This document shows positions 23,592-31,205 of a stretch of DNA of 51,271 bases, piece after piece. Made by a program: the position numbers and the translations under genes. Numbering within the stretch: the first letter of the stretch is position 1; the number at the start of each line of letters is the position of its first letter. Origin of the DNA: an uncultured Candidatus Saccharibacteria bacterium. Lineage in GTDB: Bacteria > Patescibacteriota > Saccharimonadia > Saccharimonadales > Saccharimonadaceae. The stretch lies in NCBI GenBank assembly GCA_937889535.1, contig CALBZW010000005.1:1-51271 (forward strand), in the 5' to 3' direction. A model generated the notes under the pieces. It was not told where the DNA came from, did no database searches, and worked only from the letters and a program-made list of their open reading frames with translations.

Positions 23592-24014
23592 GTGGATTTT
23601 GGTCCATGGGAACTGGAGATAGCGATTGAGGTCAAGCTCCGGCTATTAGAAGTTCTCGTTTGAAAGATCGTAAGGTTATGCTCTTAGAGTCAAGGAAAGA
23701 TAAAAAGAGGCGAGTAGAATCCGTAGTTAAGGCTGCGGAATGCTAAAAATAACCTTTGCTTACCACTATGTTTGTCGTAATGGTTTGCCTGGCTTTTGTC
23801 CGTAGCGGGTGGGTTAATCTCAGTACGGAGTATGAGGGTCGGGTGAGGAATTTTGGCAACAACGGTAATTACTGGGCGCGTACGGCCGTATCAGATACTA
23901 ATGGTCGCTACCTCAACTTCAATCCTACGAACGTCAATCCGTCAAATAGCTGGGGCCGCTATGGCGGTTTCCCCCTCCGCTGCCTCTAAGCTGCCGGTTC
24001 GGTGCCGATCTTTC
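23592..24014 (+). ncRNA. Structured RNA cassette E with lectin-like template segment
   Basis: GTGGAT, hairpin TGGA-TTTTGG-TCCATGG, box TTGAGGTCAAGCTCCGG, box GAAAGATCGTAAGG (23662-23670 forms the pairing part), a variable stretch, then TTTTGTCCGTAGCGGG. The open segment 23789-23989 encodes LAFVRSGWVNLSTEYEGRVR, NFGNNGNYWARTAVSDTNGR and NPTNVNPSNSWGRYGG, ending PLRCL-stop. CGATCTTTC at 24006-24014 pairs perfectly (9 bp) with GAAAGATCG. A possible ATG lies 33 bp before the segment but without a ribosome site. It is the mirror neighbour of cassette D. Confidence 0.6.
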
Positions 24015-24091
24015 TTGAATTGACTTTAATTTATTTTTTTGAGCATGCTATAATGGTTTTATATAAACTTTAACACTATGGAGAAAAATCC

Positions 24092-24280
24092 GTGAAAAAT
24101 AAAATAGTGCCAATCGTTGGAGTGGCGCTCACTATATATGGAGCTATTGCTATATTTCAGCAGTCATCATTAGCAATAGCAATAGTAAATGATGATGCCG
24201 TTGGTGAAGAAGTTGCCTGTCAGGGCGATTTTTTTGCTCAGTATGGCGGTCGCGGTACTTATGCTAGGGTTAGGAGATAG
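24092..24280 (+). CDS. Small secreted or membrane peptide, hypothetical
   Basis: A 62-residue frame that starts on GTG or the following in-frame codon after a weak GGAG site, with TATAAT about 40 nt upstream. The N-terminal 30 residues (KNKIVPIVGVALTIYGAIAI...) form one hydrophobic helix that may be a signal or an anchor. The rest is short and acidic, then basic. No family is recognised. It is close to the following membrane-protein gene and may be co-transcribed. It is placed between the cassettes and core genes and so may be recent cargo. Confidence 0.4.
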   Translation: MKNKIVPIVGVALTIYGAIAIFQQSSLAIAIVNDDAVGEEVACQGDFFAQYGGRGTYARVRR

Positions 24281-24301
24281 GTAGTAGTTGAGTTCTATGA
24301 C

Positions 24302-24643
24302 ATGTATAGCTATAACGATTGGCTGAGGCTGCTAGTTTTGTTGGTCGGGATGATGCTTGGCTGGTATATGGTTTATAAAGCGAAGAAACAGTGGCAAGAA
24401 GTGCTTGGTATCGCTACCATACTATGTTCGTTCTTGATTCCGGTCTTAATTGAGGCGAGGTTTTGGTGGATTAGAACGCATACTATGTATGATGGTGATT
24501 GGGAAATCATTCAAGATTTGATTGGTTACCATGCTTCGGAGGCGATATTACTGTTTGGCGCTTATGTTGTTTTGGGTCTACTCTGGATAACTTGTATTAG
24601 CCAAATAATTACGATATTGATATCACGAAAGAAGAAGTTGTAG
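24302..24643 (+). CDS. Small membrane protein with three helices, hypothetical
   Basis: A 113-residue protein with three predicted membrane helices (about 8-26, 35-53 and 83-107) and a basic C-terminal end (SRKKKL). The loop between helices 2 and 3 has WWIRTHTMYDGDWEI. No family is recognised. It has no good ribosome site, but lies 21 nt after the preceding small gene and ends just before a strong terminator, which supports a real transcription unit. Confidence 0.5.
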   Translation: MYSYNDWLRLLVLLVGMMLGWYMVYKAKKQWQEVLGIATILCSFLIPVLIEARFWWIRTHTMYDGDWEIIQDLIGYHASEAILLFGAYVVLGLLWITCISQIITILISRKKKL

Positions 24644-24654
24644 TTTACCTGAAA

Positions 24655-24688
24655 ATTACGAGACCTGATGCAGATTAGGTCTCGTAAT
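24655..24688. terminator. Bidirectional terminator before the SDR gene
   Basis: ATTACGAGACCT and AGGTCTCGTAAT form a perfect 12-bp stem around a 10-nt loop between convergent genes. Confidence 0.75.
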
Positions 24689-24705
24689 GTCGTTGGTTAA
24701 GTTTT

Positions 24706-25443
24706 TTAGCTGCGAGCACCGCCGTCGACTTGTAAGATTTCGCCGGTCACGTAGCTTGCGAGGTCGCTGGCAAGAAAAAGGAAGGCGTTCGCGATGTCGC
24801 TAGGTTCGCCGATGCGACCAAGTGGGATGGTTTTCACGATCGGTGCGAGTTGCGCTTCGGGTAGTCCGGCGATCATGTCGGTATTAGTGACGCCGGGCGC
24901 GACGGCGTTAACACGGATGCCGTTCGGTGCGAGCTCGCGGGCGAGAGATTTCGTCATGCCATTGACGGCGAATTTGCTAGTCGGATAGCCGACGCCAGAC
25001 GGTTGTCCGTAAATGCTGACCATGGACGAAGTATTAAGAATAACGCCGCCTCTTTGCTCCTTCATAGTTGGGACGACCGCTTTGGTGACATAAAACATCG
25101 CACGGATATTAAGATCGATGATTTTGTTGAAATCTTCGGGAGTAGTGTTTTCGATCGGCTGGTTGGCGGAGATGCCGGCGTTATTAACAAGGATATCGAT
25201 GCGCCCGTAATCAGTGACGATTTGGTCGATGGTTTTTTGGATATCGTCATAGTCGTTTAAGTTTGGCCAATATCCAGCAACTTCCAGCCCATCAGACTTC
25301 AGCTCGTCGATAGCTTTGTTAACGGTCGCTTCGCGCGAGCCAAAAATGATAACTTTAGCGCCGTTTTTGGCGAAAGTGCGGGCTGTTTCAAAACCGATAC
25401 CGCGCGTCCCGCCAGTGATGATTGCAATTTTCCCTTCTAACAC
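24706..25443 (-). CDS. Short-chain dehydrogenase/reductase, FabG-like
   Basis: A 245-residue classical SDR. TGGTRGIG near the N-terminus binds NADP(H), NNAGIS follows, and the catalytic Ser (NTSSMVS), Tyr and Lys (YPTSK) are all present. IRVNAVAPG and TGEILQVDGG are typical of 3-oxoacyl-ACP reductase. FabG reduces 3-oxoacyl-ACP in fatty-acid synthesis, but CPR bacteria usually lack the rest of that pathway, so another carbonyl substrate is equally possible. The start is GTG 25443, 6 nt after AGGAGG. It shares its upstream region with the divergent DUF2130 gene. Confidence 0.85.
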   Translation of the reverse strand: MLEGKIAIITGGTRGIGFETARTFAKNGAKVIIFGSREATVNKAIDELKSDGLEVAGYWPNLNDYDDIQKTIDQIVTDYGRIDILVNNAGISANQPIENTTPEDFNKIIDLNIRAMFYVTKAVVPTMKEQRGGVILNTSSMVSIYGQPSGVGYPTSKFAVNGMTKSLARELAPNGIRVNAVAPGVTNTDMIAGLPEAQLAPIVKTIPLGRIGEPSDIANAFLFLASDLASYVTGEILQVDGGARS

Positions 25444-25537
25444 TTGTCCTCCTTTTCTGATATAATTATTATAGCATATGACGGCGCGACTAGGGGGTTT
25501 CGTGGACGCCGAGTTTTAGCTAAGAAAGTGAGGTAAG

Positions 25538-26800
25538 ATGAACGAAATCAAGTGTCCAAAGTGCGGTCAGGTGTTTAAGGTAGATGAGTCGGGGTTTGCG
25601 GATATCGTAAAGCAAGTGCATGATCATGAATTTGAACGGGAGTTAGAGGAACGTTTGAAAAATGTAGCGGAGCTGGCGACGGCGAAGGCGGAAAGTAATT
25701 TGAAAGATGATTTGGCGAAAAAGGAGGCGGAGATTGCGAAGCTGAAAACGCAAAGTCAGGGTGAAATTGCGGATTTGAAGACACGGGCGATGGCGACGGT
25801 GAGCAAAAAGGATTCGGAGATTGCGGAACTGAAGGCGAAAATTGAGACTGCAACGAAGATGACGGAAACGGAAAAGAAACTAGCTGTGAGCGAGGCGGTG
25901 GCAAAAGTTGAAAAAGAGCGTGATCAGTTGGCAAGCGACTTGAAGGCGAAAGACGCGGAGACGAAATTGCTCGAAACTTCATTGAAGGAAAAGTTTGCGG
26001 CGGAGCTAAAAAGTAAAGATGAGATGATTGCTTATTATAAAGACATGAAAGCGAAGATGTCGACGAAGATGGTGGGTGAGACTTTGGAGCAGCATTGCGA
26101 GATTGAGTTTGAGCGGTTGCGCGCGACGGGATTTCAGCGGGCGGAGTTTGGTAAGGATAACGATGCGCGGACTGGAAGTAAGGGGGATTATATTTATCGT
26201 GAGTGTGACGAAAATGGTAATGAGCTGATCTCGATTATGTTTGAGATGAAAAATGAAAATGATGAAACGGCGACAAAACACAAGAATGAGGACTTCTTGA
26301 AAGAACTGGATAAAGACCGGAATGAGAAAAAGTGTGAGTATGCAGTTCTGGTTTCGATGTTGGAGGCGGAGAGCGAGCTATATAACTCGGGAATTGTCGA
26401 TAAATCGCACCGTTACCCGAAAATGTATGTTATCCGGCCGCAGTTTTTTATCCCAATGATTACGATTCTCCGGAATGCGGCGCAAAATGCGATGGAATAT
26501 AAATCGGAGTTGGCGTTGGTGCGAGCGCAGAATATTGATGTGGCGGGGTTTGAGGAACGGATTGAAGAGTTTAAAGAAGGCTTTGCGCGAAATTATAATC
26601 TTGCGAGTAAAAAGTTTAAGACGGCGATTGAAGAAATTGATAAGACGATTGACCATTTGCAGAAGACGAAGGAGAACTTGTTGTCGTCGGAGAATAATCT
26701 GCGGCTCGCAAATAATAAAGCGGAGGATTTGACGATTAAACGGCTGACGCGGGGAAATCCGACGATGCGAGAGAAGTTTGCGGAGTTGAAAGAAGGTTAA
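25538..26800 (+). CDS. DUF2130 family coiled-coil protein
   Basis: A 420-residue protein with an N-terminal half zinc ribbon (IKCPKCGQVF). A long Lys/Glu/Ala coiled coil runs from about 30 to 170. The conserved DUF2130 domain (PF09903) begins around TKMVGETLEQHCEIEFERLR. It includes TGSKGDYIYRE, IMFEMKNE (a possible nuclease-like acidic core), KKCEYAVLVSML and the end LTRGNPTMREKF. The function is not established; the E-x-K patterns suggest a restriction-endonuclease-like fold. It has a Shine-Dalgarno site (GAGG). It overlaps the next, convergent gene by a few bases. Confidence 0.88.
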   Translation: MNEIKCPKCGQVFKVDESGFADIVKQVHDHEFERELEERLKNVAELATAKAESNLKDDLAKKEAEIAKLKTQSQGEIADLKTRAMATVSKKDSEIAELKAKIETATKMTETEKKLAVSEAVAKVEKERDQLASDLKAKDAETKLLETSLKEKFAAELKSKDEMIAYYKDMKAKMSTKMVGETLEQHCEIEFERLRATGFQRAEFGKDNDARTGSKGDYIYRECDENGNELISIMFEMKNENDETATKHKNEDFLKELDKDRNEKKCEYAVLVSMLEAESELYNSGIVDKSHRYPKMYVIRPQFFIPMITILRNAAQNAMEYKSELALVRAQNIDVAGFEERIEEFKEGFARNYNLASKKFKTAIEEIDKTIDHLQKTKENLLSSENNLRLANNKAEDLTIKRLTRGNPTMREKFAELKEG

Positions 26801-27804
26801 AATCCGAATTTGGTATGTTTTTGACCCATGGCGGTGTCATAATATAGATTGAACCTCTGCTCGGTGAGCTCGAGAGCGAGTGACCAAATTGTATCACTAT
26901 TATAAATATAGTGCGATTCGCGTAAAATGCGCCACAAGTCGGTAAATTGGAAGCCAGGTAACTGCTTGGCGATCAGGAGTTTGGCTTCGGCGGCACGGAC
27001 AAAACTGGTAGTAGCGGGAGAATGTTGTAAGACACGGTCAAGTGGCTGCAGCTTGGGCGCGAGACAGTGATTAGTCTGGATGAGGACGCCGTCGTTCCCC
27101 GGGCGAACAACGGCATAGTCGCGCGAGGTATGCTCGACGATAGCGAGGTCGCCTTTCGCATCGGCAACGAGGAAATTTTTCGGTATGGCACAAGGGACAC
27201 GCGAGAAGACGCCTAAGGCTTGGCGCGTAGTCGAACAGTGTTCAGCAATGTAGCGCAAGAAGTGGGCGGGTGCGAGACCGTAATTCCATTTATCAATATG
27301 GGAATAAGTCAGGCCGATATATAGACCGTATTCATTAATTGTATCCTCGGAATAGATTTTGCGGCTGCGTTTGCCGATATGGCGGCCCCAAACAGATTCG
27401 TCGGAGAAAGCGAAATATCGATTTGCACCGGTAATATTTAGATCGTAACGCTCAAAGAATTCGCGCGCTTCGGGTAGCCAATCATAGTTGCGCCCGACAA
27501 AGACTTTGCCGTTTTCGCGAACGGCAAAAATCGTGCAGCCATGTTGATGAGGATTGACGCGTCGACGTTGGGCGTCAACGAAACTAGCGAGATCTTCATA
27601 GAGTAAGAAGTCAGGATTCTGATGTAATGATTCAGCGGCGGCGATCTTTTCAGCGACGAGTTCGGGATAGTATTTTTGATAGATACTAAGTTGTTTGCGT
27701 AGGGTTTTGGTATTAGTATGACTATAAAAATCATGATGATAAGCCTTGAGACGAGCGCCATAATATTCGCCGAATTCTTTGCGGCTACCAGAAAATCGAA
27801 TCAT
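26797..27804 (-). CDS. C45-type Ntn hydrolase (acyltransferase/choloylglycine hydrolase-like)
   Basis: A 335-residue protein. The probable nucleophile is Cys90 in HQHGCTIFAV, followed by GRNYDWLPE as in acyl-CoA:6-aminopenicillanate acyltransferase and C45 peptidases. In these families self-cleavage just before the Cys exposes it as the catalytic residue. Later strands (NFLVADAKGDLAIVEHT, then VLIQTNHC) match the Ntn fold. The substrate is unknown; amide bonds of acylated amino acids or peptidoglycan fragments are plausible. It has a leaderless promoter (TATAAT 6 nt before ATG). It is divergent from the CmpB-like gene. Confidence 0.8.
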   Translation of the reverse strand: MIRFSGSRKEFGEYYGARLKAYHHDFYSHTNTKTLRKQLSIYQKYYPELVAEKIAAAESLHQNPDFLLYEDLASFVDAQRRRVNPHQHGCTIFAVRENGKVFVGRNYDWLPEAREFFERYDLNITGANRYFAFSDESVWGRHIGKRSRKIYSEDTINEYGLYIGLTYSHIDKWNYGLAPAHFLRYIAEHCSTTRQALGVFSRVPCAIPKNFLVADAKGDLAIVEHTSRDYAVVRPGNDGVLIQTNHCLAPKLQPLDRVLQHSPATTSFVRAAEAKLLIAKQLPGFQFTDLWRILRESHYIYNSDTIWSLALELTEQRFNLYYDTAMGQKHTKFGF

Positions 27805-27810
27805 ATTATG

Positions 27811-27816
27811 ATTATA
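27811..27816 (-). promoter_or_regulatory. -10 box, leaderless start of the C45 hydrolase gene
   Basis: TATAAT on the minus strand with 6 nt to ATG 27804. The divergent gene's -10 (TATAAT, 27828-27833) lies 12 bp away. Confidence 0.6.
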
Positions 27817-27849
27817 ACAGCTTATGGTATAATAATGAAAAGAAAATAT

Positions 27850-28536
27850 ATGAAAAAGATTGTTGCGGAAACGAAATTTGCGGAGGGGCTATGTTTGAAG
27901 AAGCTGTTTTTCGTGTTTCTAATTGGGTCAGTGATTGGGTCGTTGTATGAAGAGATTTTGTTTTTAGTACAACATTTGATGGCGACTGGCGAGTTGGCTT
28001 GGAGTCTTCGGCGGGGCGTAATTTGGGGCCCGTTCAATGTGATTTATGGGTTTGGCGCGGTGATTATGGTGTACTTGCTGCTCAGAAAGCCATATAAGAA
28101 CTGGCAGATTTTTATCTATGCGGCGTTGCTTGGTGGAATCGTGGAATATTTGATTAGCTTTTTGCAAGAGTTCTTCACACATACGATGTCGTGGGATTAT
28201 AGCGGATTGTGGCTAAATATCAATGGACGAACGACAATCCCGTTTATGCTGGTCTGGGGGCTGCTAGGGCTGCTCCTGGTGCGTGGAGTTTATCCGCCGG
28301 TGTCGGAGGCGATTGAGCGGATTCCGCCGAAGATTGGGGATGCGGTGTATGTGATTTTGGTGGTATTTATGGCGCTAGACATGTTAATTTCTTGGACGGC
28401 GATTATTCGACAAACTTTGCGGCATAATCATATACCGCCGTACACGCCGATAGGTAGGTTTTATGATGAACATTTTACGGATGACTATCTGGAGCATTAT
28501 TTTCCGAATATGCGGCGGCCCGAGGAAGAAGAATGA
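27850..28536 (+). CDS. Putative membrane protein of the CmpB/ABC-permease-like family
   Basis: About 228 residues. The start is uncertain between ATG 27835 and 27850; the first lies one base after the -10 and could not be on the mRNA. There are five to six membrane helices. The family signature includes GSVIGSLYEEI, WGPFNVIYGFGA, EYLISFLQE and WDYSGLWLNINGR, matching PF06541, annotated as 'ABC transporter permease' without experimental support. No ATPase partner is adjacent. It overlaps the glycosyltransferase gene by 4 bases (ATGA), which indicates translational coupling. It stops with TGA, so UGA is not recoded. Confidence 0.7.
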   Translation: MKKIVAETKFAEGLCLKKLFFVFLIGSVIGSLYEEILFLVQHLMATGELAWSLRRGVIWGPFNVIYGFGAVIMVYLLLRKPYKNWQIFIYAALLGGIVEYLISFLQEFFTHTMSWDYSGLWLNINGRTTIPFMLVWGLLGLLLVRGVYPPVSEAIERIPPKIGDAVYVILVVFMALDMLISWTAIIRQTLRHNHIPPYTPIGRFYDEHFTDDYLEHYFPNMRRPEEEE

Positions 28537-29756
28537 TTTTGCTTGCAGTGGGGTTTGGATGTTTGGTCTGGGCTGGAGCGATGTTTTTGTTCGGGCGGTA
28601 TGCGGTAGGGCGGAATGAAATTACGCTGGTAGAGCGCGAGAAACAGCCGGAATTCGCAGTATTAATACCGGCGCGAGATGAGAGTGCGGTGATTGAAGGG
28701 CTGCTGGAGAGCTTGGAGAAGCAGACGGTGAAGGTGAAAATGGAAGATATATATGTGATCGTGGAGGCGGAGGATGACCCGACGGTGGGGATTTGCCGGA
28801 AGCACGGCGTAGGGGTGTTCGTGCGGCCAAAGGTAACTTTGAGCCGGGCGCGGAAGGGGTTTGCACTGGACGAGGTAATACGAGAGATTCTATCGAAGAG
28901 ACGATATGATTTGTATTTTATTTTTGACGCGGATAATGTACTGGCGTCGGAGTTTGTGGAGGAGATGTTGAAGAGTTATATGGCGGGGCATGAAATTGTC
29001 ACGGGATATCGGAATGCGAAGAATGGTAATGCGAATGTGATTGCGGCGGTGTCATGCCTGACATTTTCAATGATTAATACGTTGGTAAATCGTGATCGTG
29101 TAAGACATCAGGCGAATATTGTGTTCTCGGGTACGGGATATTGTATTGATGGTAAGTTGGTTGATCGGTGGCAGGGTTGGCCGTTTCGGAGTCTGACGGA
29201 GGATTACGAAATTTCGCTCTATGCGACGTTGCACGGACTCGCGACGTACTATAACGAGGCGGCGGTGTTTTATGATGAGCAGCCGACGAGGTATACGCAG
29301 ACGGTAGCGCAACGAGTGCGATGGATTAAAGGATATTTTAGCGCGCGGAAAAAGTATGTACCATTGATGCGTGGAGTTCTGTCGAAACAGAGGGCTAAGA
29401 ATAGTACGCGGAATGCTGGTAGCTTGGCGAAGGAATGTATTGGCGTCAAGCCGGCGATTCTGGCGGTGGTCGGAGCGGTATTGGTGGTGCTCGGCGGGGT
29501 AGTGATGTTGGGGCGACGTGGTGAATGGGGTTGGGCGCTGGCGGTGGTTGGGGGAGCGTTTGTGTTGCTATATATTATACTTGCGGGGGTGACGGTACAT
29601 ATTTTAAGACAAGAAAAATTGGATTTGGCGCGGAGTATGAAAATAAAGATAGTATTGTTCAACCCGCTGTATCTGGTAACTTATGTTCCCTGTGCGTTGA
29701 AGGCGCTGTTGAGGCGCGAGGTGGCGTGGGTGAAGATTGAACACGGAGCAAAGTAG
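28533..29756 (+). CDS. Membrane-bound family 2 glycosyltransferase (cellulose-synthase-like)
   Basis: A 407-residue processive-type GT2. There is one N-terminal helix, then FAVLIPARDESAVIEGLLES, FIFDADNVL (a DxD-like metal site), the acceptor motif LTEDYEIS, and QRVRWIKGYF, the Q/RxxRW motif of processive synthases. Two or three C-terminal helices follow (about 307-350 and further). Such enzymes polymerise and export a polysaccharide or glycosylate a lipid. The product is unknown. It forms an operon with the preceding membrane protein. Confidence 0.87.
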   Translation: MILLAVGFGCLVWAGAMFLFGRYAVGRNEITLVEREKQPEFAVLIPARDESAVIEGLLESLEKQTVKVKMEDIYVIVEAEDDPTVGICRKHGVGVFVRPKVTLSRARKGFALDEVIREILSKRRYDLYFIFDADNVLASEFVEEMLKSYMAGHEIVTGYRNAKNGNANVIAAVSCLTFSMINTLVNRDRVRHQANIVFSGTGYCIDGKLVDRWQGWPFRSLTEDYEISLYATLHGLATYYNEAAVFYDEQPTRYTQTVAQRVRWIKGYFSARKKYVPLMRGVLSKQRAKNSTRNAGSLAKECIGVKPAILAVVGAVLVVLGGVVMLGRRGEWGWALAVVGGAFVLLYIILAGVTVHILRQEKLDLARSMKIKIVLFNPLYLVTYVPCALKALLRREVAWVKIEHGAK

Positions 29757-29784
29757 CCGTAGCCGTACGGCGTATGTCCGGCTA
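29754..29784. terminator. Probable hairpin between convergent genes
   Basis: TAGCCG (containing the stop codon) pairs with CGGCTA, and an inner GCCGTACGGC is self-complementary. It lacks a long T-run; it lies between convergent genes. Confidence 0.35.
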
Positions 29785-30405
29785 TTTGATATACGGATTT
29801 GCCTTTATGCTGGCTGGAGCGAGCGGTGCGTCGCGGAGTTTACTGGCGATTTTATCGGGTGCATCAGTGAATTTGATTTCGGAAAGCCCAAAGTTAATAT
29901 CGTCGCTCGTGACGTCATAATATAGCTTGTAGACTTCGTCGACGGAGCCAATAATAGCATCTTTCATATCAAAGCCGAGTCTAGTGGCGACAGCTTGGAC
30001 TTTTTCGGGGCTGGGGCCTTCAATTTCGACATAGCTAGGAATCCAGGGCCAAGTATCAATGTCGATTTCGACGTCATCGAGCTTCCAGGGTTCGCGATAA
30101 GAGTCTTCGTCGGACTTGGCATGTAGTCCGCAGGCTTTAAGAATGGCGATCGTAGCATCGTAGTCGCTAACTTCAACATTAATTTCTTCAGTGCCAGTCA
30201 GGGTGTTATTGTGGTGATTTTTGTAAGTTAGCATGATTCGGTCGCCCTCGTCGCGGACGCGCGCGAAAGCATGTTTACTAACGTCGAAAACGACGCGGCG
30301 CATAAGAATTTCGGGACGGACAAGCTGGGCTCCAATAGCTTCCAACTTAGTTCGTAGTTCAGCTTTATCGATTTCAAGAAATGTGGCTTCGATTTCTAAA
30401 TTCAT
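29782..30405 (-). CDS. CYTH domain protein (class IV adenylate cyclase-like)
   Basis: A 207-residue CYTH protein. The eight-stranded tunnel fold is indicated by alternating acidic and basic strands: RRVVFDVS, FARVRDEGDRIMLTYK, TEEINVEV, VEIDIDTWPWIPSYVEIEG. CYTH enzymes bind polyphosphate with metal and act as cyclases or triphosphatases. The N-terminal EIEATF has Thr where the ExExK signature has Lys, so activity may be altered; I cannot tell whether this is usual in CPR members. It has a Shine-Dalgarno site AAAGGA. It lies downstream of the nuclease gene, separated by a palindromic repeat. Confidence 0.82.
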   Translation of the reverse strand: MNLEIEATFLEIDKAELRTKLEAIGAQLVRPEILMRRVVFDVSKHAFARVRDEGDRIMLTYKNHHNNTLTGTEEINVEVSDYDATIAILKACGLHAKSDEDSYREPWKLDDVEIDIDTWPWIPSYVEIEGPSPEKVQAVATRLGFDMKDAIIGSVDEVYKLYYDVTSDDINFGLSEIKFTDAPDKIASKLRDAPLAPASIKANPYIK

Positions 30406-30424
30406 AGCGTCCTTTCTGATTATT

Positions 30425-30449
30425 AAGTGTTGTAAAAATTACAACATTA
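30425..30449. repeat. Palindromic repeat over the stop of the HNH nuclease gene
   Basis: The core TTGTAAAAATTACAA is the same palindrome as after dus (AAGTGTTGTAA with TTACAACATT). It overlaps the minus-strand stop codon at 30447-30449. Confidence 0.65.
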
Positions 30450-31199
30450 TTTTAGCTCAACTCCGACACTAGGTTCGCCTGGGCAAGTTTCAAGTACTCT
30501 TGCGATGGCATCGTGTTCGGCTTCGGTGACCCAAAGACTATATTTATATTTTACGGAAACTTGACGGGCGACATATTGACAACGGAAGGCCTTGTTGGGC
30601 GGGAGCCAAGTCGCGGCGTCGCCATCAGATTTGCTTTGGTTAGTCTTGCTCTCGACTGCGAGGAGATTTAGCGGGTCGGTTGCAATGTTATATCTGGTTT
30701 CTTTATCCATATATTGGGCGCCTTTTTGCCAGGCGTCGCTTAAGGCGACGATATGGTCGATTTGTAGCCCCGTCATAAAATCAGATTTTTCATAGAATAT
30801 CATATGTGAGCCGGTGTACGGCTCGTCAAATTCGCCAGAGATTACATTACAATTATTACTGTCGAGCGTAGCGTTGTCTCCGAGTTCGCGTTTGATAATG
30901 CGTTGCCTCAAGCTACAACCCTCGACATCGGGCCAACCAGAATAAAACTCGTCGCGTGTATAGCCAGTCTTAGGTGCTCGACCCTTAATCTCGAGTCGTT
31001 CAAGGATGGTACTAGCGAGTGGGGCGTTATCGGGGTTGGGTGAGCTTTGGTTGATATTCGATTCGGCATTAGTCTCTTGTTCAAAAATCTGTTCATAGCT
31101 ACTAGGATTGGAGATAATAACGCCAGCTAATCCAGCAATAAGTGCGACTACGGCTAATAAGCGACGGCTGCGGTAAGATTTTAAGCTTAATTTTTTCAT
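30447..31199 (-). CDS. Exported HNH endonuclease (GmrSD C-terminal/DUF1524-like)
   Basis: A 250-residue protein with an N-terminal membrane helix (about 13-30), so the rest lies outside. The nuclease domain has GWPDVEGCSLRQRIIKREL, the catalytic QIDHIVALSDAWQKGA, and DPLNLLAVESKTNQSKSDGD, which carries the Asn and metal ligands. The end FRCQYVARQVSVKYKY completes the family pattern. Secreted relatives degrade environmental DNA. For an epibiont this would supply nucleotides or DNA fragments for uptake (inference). It is followed 6 nt downstream of the preceding beta-lactamase-fold gene, so the two form an operon. Confidence 0.85.
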   Translation of the reverse strand: MKKLSLKSYRSRRLLAVVALIAGLAGVIISNPSSYEQIFEQETNAESNINQSSPNPDNAPLASTILERLEIKGRAPKTGYTRDEFYSGWPDVEGCSLRQRIIKRELGDNATLDSNNCNVISGEFDEPYTGSHMIFYEKSDFMTGLQIDHIVALSDAWQKGAQYMDKETRYNIATDPLNLLAVESKTNQSKSDGDAATWLPPNKAFRCQYVARQVSVKYKYSLWVTEAEHDAIARVLETCPGEPSVGVELK

Positions 31200-31205
31200 A
31201 GAGAA

